NCBI RefSeq assembly: GCF_900120295.1
Contig: NZ_LT635470.1
Location: 930,001-994,000, forward strand
Length of the DNA: 64,000 nucleotides
Origin: Blautia sp. Marseille-P3201T
Lineage (GTDB): Bacteria > Bacillota > Clostridia > Lachnospirales > Lachnospiraceae
Direction of reading: 5' to 3'
The position numbers and the translations under genes are program-made. The notes under the pieces were generated by a model, which saw nothing but the letters and a program-made list of their open reading frames with translations, was not told the DNA's origin and did no database searches. Shown one piece after another: positions 36,699-45,597 of this stretch (within the stretch, counting starts at the first letter, position 1; every line of letters starts with the position of its first letter).

Positions 36699-37952
36699 TT
36701 ACATTCTTCTTAAAGCTTCAATTGGGCTTAAATTTGCAGCTTTTACAGATGGCAATAAACCAAAAATCAATCCAATAATCGTTGAGAAAATAACTGCCAG
36801 TGCTGCAGCCGGCACACTGATGACCATAGGAGCTCCTGACATTTTAGCAATAACCGCTGCCAAAACAATTCCTGCAAAAACACCTAGAATTCCACCTATA
36901 CTGGTAAGTACCGCTGCTTCTGTAAGAAATTGTCCTAAAATTCTTCGCTTATTCGCACCTATGGCTTTTTTCAAACCAATTTCCCCGGTTCTTTCTGTTA
37001 CAGATACCAGCATAATATTCATAACACCAATACCCCCTACCAAGAGAGAAATACTGGCAATCCACAGCAACTGACGATTTGTACTTTCGCTAATCTGTTG
37101 CAATCCCTTTGCTTTCTCCATCATGTCACGGGCTTTATATTGAATATCCCCACTTGAAGAAACAATACTTTCATTTAAAATTTCTGCTGTTTTCTTACCT
37201 GCCGAACTCATACTTTCCGGAGAAGTTGCTTTCACTGATACAAGCTGTGGTTCATCATACTGATACACAACAGGCCATACACTGTCCGGCATCAATATCA
37301 TTCCGCTGCTTTCATTATAGTAAGTATAGTATTCTTCCCTGTTATTAATCACAGGTTCAAATTCTTCTGTTTTTTTAATAACACCTACTACAGTAAATGG
37401 TTCACCTTTGATTTCTATTACTTTACCTACTTCCTGACCTTTTTCAAAGAAATTACTGGAAGTGATTTCATCAATAAGAACTACCTTCTGAAATTTTCCA
37501 TAGTCGCTTTCAGAAAAACCTCGTCCTCGTATAATCTGATATCCGCAAGTATCCAGATAATCTTCGTCAATCCCAAAAACACTTCCGCCATTCATGGTTT
37601 TATCCTGATAATAAACACTATCAGCATATTTTCGAGATTGATAGCAAGTTACTTTTGTCACTTCATCTAATTCTGTAATTTTTTCTTTCTGTTCTTTTGT
37701 AATCACAGGTACCCCTTCAGGTACCCCCTGATATTCCATTTCGTATTCATTCCCTCCCTGGCTAAGATAAACGTCTACCACATTATCACCTTCACCAATG
37801 AGGTTTTTCTTAATCTGTTCATTTGTTCCTTTAATTGTAGACACAATGGATATTAAAGATGCAATACCAATAATAATTCCCAACATAGTCAAAAAGGAAC
37901 GCATTTTATGAGCCCAAATTCCCTGAAAAGACAATCTAATATTTTCAATCAT
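36699..37952 (-). CDS. MacB/FtsX-type ABC transporter permease
   Basis: The 417-aa protein has one N-terminal membrane helix (MRSFLTMLGIIIGIASLISI), a large extracellular MacB periplasmic-core domain (about 45-270), and three C-terminal helices with NIMLVSVTERTGEIGLKKAIGA and SPIEALRRM, the MacB/FtsX signature. Such permeases drive export or signalling in tripartite systems with an ATPase and an adaptor. Two adaptor genes precede it on the same strand, 17 bp away, but no ATP-binding subunit is encoded in the operon or beside it. Confidence 0.9.
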   Translation of the reverse strand: MIENIRLSFQGIWAHKMRSFLTMLGIIIGIASLISIVSTIKGTNEQIKKNLIGEGDNVVDVYLSQGGNEYEMEYQGVPEGVPVITKEQKEKITELDEVTKVTCYQSRKYADSVYYQDKTMNGGSVFGIDEDYLDTCGYQIIRGRGFSESDYGKFQKVVLIDEITSSNFFEKGQEVGKVIEIKGEPFTVVGVIKKTEEFEPVINNREEYYTYYNESSGMILMPDSVWPVVYQYDEPQLVSVKATSPESMSSAGKKTAEILNESIVSSSGDIQYKARDMMEKAKGLQQISESTNRQLLWIASISLLVGGIGVMNIMLVSVTERTGEIGLKKAIGANKRRILGQFLTEAAVLTSIGGILGVFAGIVLAAVIAKMSGAPMVISVPAAALAVIFSTIIGLIFGLLPSVKAANLSPIEALRRM

Positions 37953-37969
37953 TATGCTGCTTTCCTTTC

Positions 37970-39700
37970 CTAAAACATATTTTCTTCTGCCAAAGAAGCT
38001 CTTTTTACTTTTGCTCCTTCTTTTACCTTTTTGCCATAAGGGAATGCGATATGATCCTCCATGGTCAAACCATCTTTAATTTCTACTACAGAACCATAAA
38101 AAGTCTGCCCTGTACGCACCGGCTGTTTTTCCAGTTTTCCGTTCTTCCCTTCTTTATAAACAAAGTCTTCTCCATCTTTACTTCGAATGTACTCTTTGCC
38201 AATAAACATTCCTGACATACTTCCTTCTTCTGCAGGCAGCTCCATATTAACCATTTCATTATCTTTTAACCCTGTACTATCTGCTATAAATGCAGTAAAA
38301 GGATAATACGTCAACTCTCTTCCCCCATAATTTTGATATCCACTGGCCGGATAAGGAGAAACTTCTTTTACTTCTGCCTCAAAAAAAGTACCTGACTCAT
38401 AAGCCATGCCTGTCACAAGCTGACCTGGCTGCACCTTCTCCAGCAGTGCTTCACTCACCACGCCTTTAATATAAACACCCTCGTTACTTTCTACTACAAT
38501 AAAAGGCTCTCCGTCTACTTCTCCCTTGGCAGGATCTCCTACTTTTTTCACAATACCATTTACCGTGCTAGATACTGTTTCTCCCTGTAATTCCTGCTCT
38601 ACTTTCTTTATTTTTAAATCTGCCTCTTTGATATCCAGCTCTATGGATTTAATTTCTTTTTCTTTATCTTTAATTGCTTTTTCTAATTCTTCCTTGGAAT
38701 ATCCTCCAATAATTTCATCATTTGGAACTTCATCTCCTGTTCCATCCGGAAGTTCAGGCAGCAATTCTCCCTGTGGAACATCCTCTTCCGGAAGCATTTC
38801 CTCCCACTCATTTTTACCCAGTCGGGTACGAAACCAGGTGCTTGGTTCTACAGCTGCTTCTATGGCACTTCCATCTAATATCATGGCTGCTTGCAAAGTA
38901 CCGTCAAAACTATTTTCACTGCGGACTTCCAGCTTACAATAGTAAGGATCTCTCACTCTTGCTCCAGAGGCATCAAAACCTGCCAGCTGATTTAAAAATT
39001 CTCCTTGTATAAGAACACCTTTCTGACACACATATACATAAGGATCCTCTTTGGTTCCTTTCCCGGAATAAGGAATTGCATTTTCTATAATGGCATCATC
39101 ATTGGGAAATTCAGTCTTGTCAATCGTTATATCTCGATACAATCTTTTATATACCCCTGACGGCCGTGCCTGTTCTGGAGGTGTTTCCGGCTCTTCCGGC
39201 TTTGGTTCCTCCGGCTTTGGTTCCTCCGGCTTTGGCTCTTCCTCCTCAATATTAGTAAGGAATTCAATTTTGTATTGTTTATTTCCAAAAGCCATATTTT
39301 TCTTATCATCCTTCAGGTTTTTCAGTTCATTTTCCAGACCTGTTTTCTTTACCTTCATCTGCTCTTTATTTAATTTTTCCATCTCTAAGTCAATACTTAC
39401 CAATGTCATATCATAAGTCAGTAAAGGATCCCCTTCCTTGACTTCCTGCCCTTCCTGTACATGAACTTGAGAAACTAATTGTTTATCCATCAGGCGTACT
39501 TCCTGCGATACGTTAGAAGAGACTGCTCCTTCCAAACTGTTACTTTCGCCCCACATCTGCTGAGATAACTCTTCCATAGAATAAACTTTTATCTCTGCTT
39601 TTTTCAATTTCCCTGCTGCAAACCAGATACCGCCTCCCATAAGAAGAACGCCTGCTGTGCTGATTGCGGCAATCTTTGCTGTTTTTTTATTTATTCGCAT
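37970..39700 (-). CDS. HlyD/RND-type membrane-fusion adaptor with PKPEE repeats
   Basis: A 576-aa adaptor with one N-terminal membrane segment, a biotinyl-lipoyl half (VSQVHVQEGQEVKEGDPLL), coiled-coil helices, and the second lipoyl half near SSTVNGIVKKVGDPAKGEV followed by beta domains. Between the coiled-coil arms is an insert containing three tandem PKPEE units and a domain of about 130 residues, unlike a plain adaptor. The frame opens upstream of the previous stop, but AAAGGAGG before the ATG at 39700 fixes the start. It would link the permease to the outside in efflux or peptide export. Confidence 0.85.
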   Translation of the reverse strand: MRINKKTAKIAAISTAGVLLMGGGIWFAAGKLKKAEIKVYSMEELSQQMWGESNSLEGAVSSNVSQEVRLMDKQLVSQVHVQEGQEVKEGDPLLTYDMTLVSIDLEMEKLNKEQMKVKKTGLENELKNLKDDKKNMAFGNKQYKIEFLTNIEEEEPKPEEPKPEEPKPEEPETPPEQARPSGVYKRLYRDITIDKTEFPNDDAIIENAIPYSGKGTKEDPYVYVCQKGVLIQGEFLNQLAGFDASGARVRDPYYCKLEVRSENSFDGTLQAAMILDGSAIEAAVEPSTWFRTRLGKNEWEEMLPEEDVPQGELLPELPDGTGDEVPNDEIIGGYSKEELEKAIKDKEKEIKSIELDIKEADLKIKKVEQELQGETVSSTVNGIVKKVGDPAKGEVDGEPFIVVESNEGVYIKGVVSEALLEKVQPGQLVTGMAYESGTFFEAEVKEVSPYPASGYQNYGGRELTYYPFTAFIADSTGLKDNEMVNMELPAEEGSMSGMFIGKEYIRSKDGEDFVYKEGKNGKLEKQPVRTGQTFYGSVVEIKDGLTMEDHIAFPYGKKVKEGAKVKRASLAEENMF

Positions 39701-39713
39701 TTTTCCGCCTCCT

Positions 39714-41027
39714 TTACTCCACAGCTGCTTCACCTTCGGACACAGAAGCTTCCGGCTCCTGACCTTCTTCTGGTATCATCTCTCCTTCCGGCATTTCCAT
39801 ATCGCCTTCCGGTATTGCGCCATCTCCCTCAGGCATTCCCATCATATTTTCCGGCATTTCATGAGTAGTCTTTACTCCTTCTTTAAAGAAATCCTGGGGA
39901 TAAGCCACATAATCAGAAGATTTCAATCCACTCTCAATTTTATACTGCATCATATTCTCATCATAAGTACCCAGCACCACTGTCTTTTTCTCCAGTGTGC
40001 CTTTCCTGGACTCTACCCATACATAAGGTTTTTTGTCCACATCTGCAATAAATGCCTCGTCCAGCCAAATTCCTGCTTCTCTTTCCTCTAATCCCATATC
40101 CTGTTCAATATATACGTGTTGACCTAAAAGCAGCCCTTCTGAAGACTCTAAATCCACATAAAAAGGATAAGAAGTGGAAGTCATCTGCTGGTCCTGACCA
40201 CTGCCAAACATCATGCCTTCGTTGCTGTTATTATTAGGATTTTTCGTATCAACTGCTGTATAGGTTCCTCTCCAAACAGCGTCTTTATCAACTCTGGAAC
40301 GAATAATTGCAGGTGCACCCTCTACAATTTGAGTAATATTCTGTTCATTTACTTTTCCTTTAATCCGATACTCTCCCGTAGCTAAAATTGTCATAAATGC
40401 CTGTTGAGAGCCATCGTAAGGGTTCATACTCTCACCATTTGCAGAATTATTAACAGATTTCACTACACCTTTCATTTCACTTGTAACTGTGGAATTTTCA
40501 ATCTGATTTTTTAATCGGTTAATTTCCACTTCTTTTGCTTTTTTCTCATATTCGCTTTTCTTTAAATCCATCTGCGCCGACTGTATCTGTGTAGTATAAG
40601 AAAGCTTATCTTTCTCAGATGCATTTTTCTTTTCTTTCTCCAACTGAGCAACCTGCGCCTTTTGGTTTTCAATATCATTACCGGCTCTTTCCAGATCCAG
40701 ATTTGCCTGCTGCAGCTCTGTATCCAGTTTCTCAGTATCATAAGTAAACAAAGGAGTACCTACATCAACTTCATCTCCTGTTTTTACCAGAACTTCTTTT
40801 ACTTCTCTTTCTGTATCCTTTTGAATATCTAAAGTCTTCTGAGACTCCACAACTCCTGCCAGTTTCTGTGTTCCTGCCATATTGTTCATAGAAGAAACAC
40901 TCATAACATAAGCAATCTCCTCTTTATTCCCTTTCTCCTTATTACGAGCAAAAAAAACTCCTGCCCCAATTATTCCTACACATAATACGGTACAAACTCC
41001 AATTATAATTTTTTGTTTTTTCTGCAT
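39714..41027 (-). CDS. HlyD/RND-type membrane-fusion adaptor
   Basis: This 437-aa adaptor is the first gene of a three-gene operon. It has an N-terminal membrane helix (IIIGVCTVLCVGIIGAGVFF), lipoyl halves around VKEVLVKTGDEVDVGTPLFTYD and TSEMKGVVKSVNNSANGESM, a coiled coil between them, and a low-complexity tail rich in MPEGE units. Its role is to couple the downstream permease to substrate release. A 232-bp region shared with the divergent lipoprotein gene holds its promoter. Confidence 0.86.
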   Translation of the reverse strand: MQKKQKIIIGVCTVLCVGIIGAGVFFARNKEKGNKEEIAYVMSVSSMNNMAGTQKLAGVVESQKTLDIQKDTEREVKEVLVKTGDEVDVGTPLFTYDTEKLDTELQQANLDLERAGNDIENQKAQVAQLEKEKKNASEKDKLSYTTQIQSAQMDLKKSEYEKKAKEVEINRLKNQIENSTVTSEMKGVVKSVNNSANGESMNPYDGSQQAFMTILATGEYRIKGKVNEQNITQIVEGAPAIIRSRVDKDAVWRGTYTAVDTKNPNNNSNEGMMFGSGQDQQMTSTSYPFYVDLESSEGLLLGQHVYIEQDMGLEEREAGIWLDEAFIADVDKKPYVWVESRKGTLEKKTVVLGTYDENMMQYKIESGLKSSDYVAYPQDFFKEGVKTTHEMPENMMGMPEGDGAIPEGDMEMPEGEMIPEEGQEPEASVSEGEAAVE

Positions 41028-41162
41028 ACTTTACACTTTCCCTTCTTCAACTTTTATTTTACAGCCACCCTCTTAGTATATTGTATGACATCAGTATATC
41101 AGAAAACTTATCGTCTGTCCCAGAATTTTTTCTTAATTTTTACAGTGTTCTTTACATTTTTC

Positions 41163-41202
41163 TTGCAACTTTGTTGCAATGTATTACAGAATATATTGCA
41201 AC
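41163..41202. promoter_or_regulatory. Candidate operator: three TTGCAAC sites
   Basis: TTGCAACTTTGTTGCAA (41163-41179) is a 17-bp perfect palindrome, and a further TTGCAAC lies at 41196-41202. It sits between the divergent adaptor and lipoprotein genes, just upstream of the lipoprotein -35. No regulator gene is adjacent, so the binding protein is unknown. Confidence 0.5.
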
Positions 41203-41214
41203 TTCTCCCTGTCT

Positions 41215-41242
41215 TTGTTAAACTACTCTCTGTATATAAAAT
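41215..41242 (+). promoter_or_regulatory. Promoter of the lipoprotein gene
   Basis: TTGTTA at 41215-41220, a 16-bp spacer and TAAAAT at 41237-41242, close to the start codon at 41260. Confidence 0.5.
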
Positions 41243-41259
41243 GAAAATCGGAGAAAATT

Positions 41260-42345
41260 ATGAATAAGCAAACACAAAAACTATTTCTGGCTCTTTCCTT
41301 TTGCTTTTTTGTTTTTCTTTTATCCGGCTGTCTAAGCAAAGAAGAAAAAGCAGTACAGCATGCTGTTGAAAAAGAACTCAATCAATTAAAAAGCACAGAT
41401 ATAAAAACCATTCAAAATTGTATCACTGCCAAAGATCTTCTTCCTTATGATGGTGATACAGAGGAACTGGAAGAAGATATTGCGTCTATCTTTACTTTAT
41501 TTTATAAAAATTTCCAGTACAAGACTGAAAAAATTACGGTAACAAAAAACAATGCTTCCGCAAAAGTCAAACTTTCTATCCTCGATACAAAAAAACTGGC
41601 AAAAGATTTTAGCAAAGCTTCCCTGAAAAAACATATTGAACAAGATGCTGCTCCTACTGCGGTGGAGTTTTCCATTCATGACTCTTATCTGCTGTTAGAA
41701 AAACTTTTGCAGAAGAACAATTATAAGACGAAAGAAGTGACTGCCATTCTTTCTCTGGCAAAAGAAAAAGAAACTTGGACAGTGCTTCACACTCCAGAAC
41801 TTCAAGAACTTTTAACCGGAAATTTTTTATCTTATATAACAGACTGTAACTTATTAAGTCCAAAAGAGATTGTAAAGACACATTTTAGCACCATCCAACA
41901 ATTTGATGCAGAACAGCTGAAAATTTATCTTTCCTTAGATACCCTTCTGGACACAGAAGATACATACAATAATTCCATTGCCCATGCCATTGCGCAGCAA
42001 ATCAACACCTGCTTTGACTTTAAAATATTAGATGAAAAGAAAGAAGATACTACGGCTGTAGTCACAGTATCAATTGTAAGTGCAAATTTTCACAGTATTA
42101 TGGAAACTTATAAAGAAGAATTATCAAAATGGGTAAAAACTTCAGACGCTCTCTCTGCCGGTTCTGAAGGCAGAAGGCAAAAAGAGCAGGAATTGCTCTT
42201 ATTCTGTATTGAAAATAATCACAACACCGTCTCCCATGATGTGGAAATTCCTTTAATAAATGACGGCGTCAACTGGAAAATAGAAATGAATGAAGAAATT
42301 GCCGAAGCTATATTCGGAAACGTACAAAAGGAGTTATTGGATTAA
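41260..42345 (+). CDS. Lipoprotein of unknown function
   Basis: The 361-aa protein has a lipoprotein signal peptide ending in the lipobox LSGC (Cys about residue 24), so it should be lipid-anchored outside the membrane. The rest is Lys/Glu-rich and looks like two similar halves built of alpha-beta units with EEDIASIFTLFYKNFQYK and later IAHAIAQQINTCFDFK regions; I do not recognise the family for certain. It is transcribed away from the adaptor/permease operon and may be co-regulated through the shared TTGCAAC sites. Its last codons lie inside the arm of a long inverted repeat. Confidence 0.8.
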   Translation: MNKQTQKLFLALSFCFFVFLLSGCLSKEEKAVQHAVEKELNQLKSTDIKTIQNCITAKDLLPYDGDTEELEEDIASIFTLFYKNFQYKTEKITVTKNNASAKVKLSILDTKKLAKDFSKASLKKHIEQDAAPTAVEFSIHDSYLLLEKLLQKNNYKTKEVTAILSLAKEKETWTVLHTPELQELLTGNFLSYITDCNLLSPKEIVKTHFSTIQQFDAEQLKIYLSLDTLLDTEDTYNNSIAHAIAQQINTCFDFKILDEKKEDTTAVVTVSIVSANFHSIMETYKEELSKWVKTSDALSAGSEGRRQKEQELLLFCIENNHNTVSHDVEIPLINDGVNWKIEMNEEIAEAIFGNVQKELLD

Positions 42346-42480
42346 ACACATCTCCAGAATATTTATACCTTTTGCACTCAGTCTGCGCTCACTTTGAGCT
42401 TGTAATCTCAAAGCGTGCTCGACAAATTCGCTGAAAGGTATAAATATTTTGAATGATTTCTTATCCAATAACTCCTCTTA
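42328..42480. repeat. Long inverted repeat between convergent lipoprotein and aspS genes
   Basis: Arms of about 71-74 nt pair imperfectly around the tip CTTTGAG (42392-42398) and CTCAAAG (42407-42413). Outer ends are GGAGTTATTGGAT and ATCCAATAACTCC; AATATTTATACCTTT matches AAAGGTATAAATATT. It probably ends both transcripts, and its left arm overlaps the last codons and stop of the lipoprotein gene. Confidence 0.75.
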
Positions 42481-42495
42481 ATTTTTATAGCTTTT

Positions 42496-44301
42496 CTATT
42501 CTTCTGTTGTTTCTTCTTTTTGTGCCACAATGGCAATTCCCAGTTCTTCTAACTGTTTTTCATCTACGATGTCCGGTGCTTCTGACATGAGACAGGAAGC
42601 ATCTTTTACTTTTGGAAAAGCAATAACGTCACGAATAGAGTCTACCTTTGCCATAAGCATAACCAAACGATCCAATCCGTAAGCCAGACCTGCATGAGGC
42701 GGTACTCCATATTTGAAAGCATCCAGAAGGAAGCCAAACTGTTTCTGTGCTTCTTCTTTTGTAAATCCTAAAGCTTCAAACATTTTTTCCTGAACATCGT
42801 CCTGGAAAATTCGTACAGAACCTCCGCCGATTTCATTTCCGTTTAATACAATATCATAAGCTTTTGCACGAACTCTGCCCGGATCTGTATCAATGTACTG
42901 TAAGTCTTCTTCCATTGGCATTGTAAACGGGTGATGCATAGCTGTAAATCTCTGGTCTTCCTCAGACCACTCTAAAAGTGGGAACTCTGTAATCCACACA
43001 AAACGATATTCATTTTTGTCTAATAAATCCATCTGTTTTGCTAATTCCAGACGAAGCGCTCCAAGCACATCCCATACCAGTTTTGTCTTATCTGCTGCGA
43101 AAAGTAATAAATCCCCATTTTCACCCTTCATGGCAGCAATTAAGTTCTGCATTTCTTCCTCTTTCATAAATTTCGCAAAGGAAGATTTCACTGTTCCGTC
43201 TTCACCAATGGCAATATACGCAAGGCCTTTTGCGCCATAACCTTTTGCAAATTCTACCAATTTGTCAATTTTCTTACGAGGCATAGCTCCCTGACCTTTT
43301 GCATTGATACCGCGAACACTTCCTCCATTTTCCAAAGCGCCTTTAAATACCGCAAATTCACAGTCTTTCACTACTTCAGATACATCTGTAAGTTCCATTC
43401 CAAAACGTAAATCCGGTTTGTCAGAGCCAAAGCGGTTCATGGCATCAATCCATGTCATTCTTTCAATTGGAAGCTGTACTTCTACACCTAATACTTCTTT
43501 AAATAAGAACGCTAACATTCTTTCATTGACATCTAAAACATCTTCCACATCTACAAAGGATAATTCCATATCAATCTGTGTAAATTCCGGCTGACGGTCT
43601 GCACGTAAGTCTTCATCCCTGTAGCATCTTGCAATCTGGAAATAACGATCATATCCAGAACACATTAAAAGCTGTTTAAAAATCTGTGGTGACTGAGGAA
43701 GCGCATAAAAGCTTCCCGGATGTACACGGCTTGGTACAAGATAATCTCTTGCTCCTTCCGGTGTACTCTTAATCAAAGTTGGTGTTTCAATTTCAAGAAA
43801 TCCTTCTTTTGCAAGGAACTGGCGCACCAATGTAGAAACTTGTGAGCGAAGCATCATATTTCTCTGTAAATCCGGTCTTCTCAAATCCAGATAACGATAT
43901 TTTAAGCGAACTTCATCTCTTGTCTTGCTGTTTTCTTCAATTGGGAATGGAGGTGTTTCTGCTTCAGATAAAATACGCAGTTCTGTTGCTCTTACCTCAA
44001 TTTCTCCTGTTGGAAGGTTTGGGTTCACTGCACCGGAACGTGCTTCCACATGACCTTTTACAGCAATTACAAATTCACTTCTTAAACGTCCTGCTTTTTC
44101 AAATCCCTGTTCGTCAATATCTCCATTTTCAAAGATAATCTGCATGATACCGGAACGGTCACGTAAATCTACAAATACAATTCCACCTTTGTTACGGCTT
44201 TTCTGTACCCATCCCATTAAAGTTACAGTACTTCCAATCTCTGCCTTTGTCACTTCTGTACATCTGTGGCTTCTCTTAAGCCCCTTCATTGATTCTGCCA
44301 T
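42496..44301 (-). CDS. aspS: Aspartyl-tRNA synthetase
   Basis: This 601-aa class II synthetase is of the bacterial type with the N-terminal OB anticodon domain (LMGWVQKSRNKGGIVFVDLRD), motif 2 FQIARCYRDEDLRADRQPEF, the bacterial GAD insertion domain (about 300-415), and motif 3 GLAYGLDRLVML. It lies 17 bp after hisS, a common pair in Firmicutes. Asp- versus Asx-specificity cannot be judged from the sequence alone. Confidence 0.96.
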   Translation of the reverse strand: MAESMKGLKRSHRCTEVTKAEIGSTVTLMGWVQKSRNKGGIVFVDLRDRSGIMQIIFENGDIDEQGFEKAGRLRSEFVIAVKGHVEARSGAVNPNLPTGEIEVRATELRILSEAETPPFPIEENSKTRDEVRLKYRYLDLRRPDLQRNMMLRSQVSTLVRQFLAKEGFLEIETPTLIKSTPEGARDYLVPSRVHPGSFYALPQSPQIFKQLLMCSGYDRYFQIARCYRDEDLRADRQPEFTQIDMELSFVDVEDVLDVNERMLAFLFKEVLGVEVQLPIERMTWIDAMNRFGSDKPDLRFGMELTDVSEVVKDCEFAVFKGALENGGSVRGINAKGQGAMPRKKIDKLVEFAKGYGAKGLAYIAIGEDGTVKSSFAKFMKEEEMQNLIAAMKGENGDLLLFAADKTKLVWDVLGALRLELAKQMDLLDKNEYRFVWITEFPLLEWSEEDQRFTAMHHPFTMPMEEDLQYIDTDPGRVRAKAYDIVLNGNEIGGGSVRIFQDDVQEKMFEALGFTKEEAQKQFGFLLDAFKYGVPPHAGLAYGLDRLVMLMAKVDSIRDVIAFPKVKDASCLMSEAPDIVDEKQLEELGIAIVAQKEETTEE

Positions 44302-44318
44302 GATATAAATTCTCCTTC

Positions 44319-45578
44319 TTATAATACGGTGTCATTATAAACTTCTGTAATGACAGCATATCCTTCTTTTTCCAACTGTTCTTTTTGGAATTTTTTATTT
44401 TTCTTTGCATAAGCAATATTAACACTCTGACCGGCGCTGCGTTCCTCAGCTGCTTTTTTCATTACTTCAAGAAGTTTTTCATTGGAAAGCTTCTTATCAA
44501 GCATATAGACTTTCTTTTCTTTTGCTCCTGGAACCTGAAATCCTCTTTCCATAAGCAACATAACAATACGTTCAAATCCAATAGAAAATCCTGTTGCCGG
44601 TGTAGGTGTTCCTGTAAATTTGCCAATCATTTCATCGTAACGTCCGCCGCCGCCAACGCTTCCTGCAAAACCGTCAATAGAAATTTCAAAAATTGGTCCT
44701 GTATAATAAGACATTCCACGCACTAAAGTAGGATCAAACTCTAAAGTAAAGTTAGCTGTTTTTGCCTGCATAACACTCTCAATAATCGTTGTTAAATCGT
44801 CTGCTACTTTTGCATCTAGAAAGCCTTCCAGTTTCTCTTTACAGTAAGCAACACCATCAATGCCATTTCCCATTGCTTTAAATAAGTCCATGTATTTTTC
44901 TACACTTTCTTTTGCAAAACCGGACTCTTCTAATTCTTGTGCCACACCATCCATGCCGATTTTATCCATTTTATCCAGAATAATAAACACCTGAGTAAAG
45001 GACTCTTCCGGAAATCCGCTGTATGCTGCCATTGCTTTTAAAATTCTTCTGTCATTAATACGGATTGTAAAACTGTCAAAATCAAGTTTTCCTACTAAAG
45101 TAGATGTAGCCAGAATAACATCAATCTCTGCTAAAAATGTAGGATCACCTAAAATATCAATATCACATTGCATAAACTGACGAAAACGACCTCTCTGAGG
45201 GCGATCTGCGCGGAATACATTTCCAATATGAAGAGCTTTGAATGGCTGAGGCAGTTCATTTGCATTGTTAGAATAAAAACGACAAAGAGGAACGGTCAAA
45301 TCATAGCGTAATCCACTGTCTACTAAATCATTTTCTTCCTTTGCTTCGTCAATTTTCAGTTTTTCACCTCTTTTTAAAATACGGAAAATCAGTTTTTCGT
45401 TATCTCCGCCCTGTTTGCTTGTAAGGTTTTCAATATGTTCTACACAAGGAGCCTCCATAGATGTAAAACCAAACTGCTTATAAGTATCTTTAATCAACCC
45501 AATAACATAATCACGAATTTCCATTTCCTGAGGTAAAATATCTTTCATACCGGTTACCGGTTTTTTCTTTAACTTCAT
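44319..45578 (-). CDS. hisS: Histidyl-tRNA synthetase
   Basis: The class II HisRS (419 aa) has the N-terminal GMKDILPQEMEIRDYV, motif 2 FRADRPQRGRFRQFMQCD, the HisA block LVRGMSYYTGPIFEI and GGGGRYDEMIGKF with motif 3 GFSIGFERIVML. The C-terminal anticodon-binding domain is present but ends soon after YAVITEVYNDTVL. AGGAGA 8 nt before the ATG at 45578 favours that start over the ATG two codons upstream. Confidence 0.95.
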   Translation of the reverse strand: MKLKKKPVTGMKDILPQEMEIRDYVIGLIKDTYKQFGFTSMEAPCVEHIENLTSKQGGDNEKLIFRILKRGEKLKIDEAKEENDLVDSGLRYDLTVPLCRFYSNNANELPQPFKALHIGNVFRADRPQRGRFRQFMQCDIDILGDPTFLAEIDVILATSTLVGKLDFDSFTIRINDRRILKAMAAYSGFPEESFTQVFIILDKMDKIGMDGVAQELEESGFAKESVEKYMDLFKAMGNGIDGVAYCKEKLEGFLDAKVADDLTTIIESVMQAKTANFTLEFDPTLVRGMSYYTGPIFEISIDGFAGSVGGGGRYDEMIGKFTGTPTPATGFSIGFERIVMLLMERGFQVPGAKEKKVYMLDKKLSNEKLLEVMKKAAEERSAGQSVNIAYAKKNKKFQKEQLEKEGYAVITEVYNDTVL

Positions 45579-45597
45579 ACACATCTTCTCCTATCTT

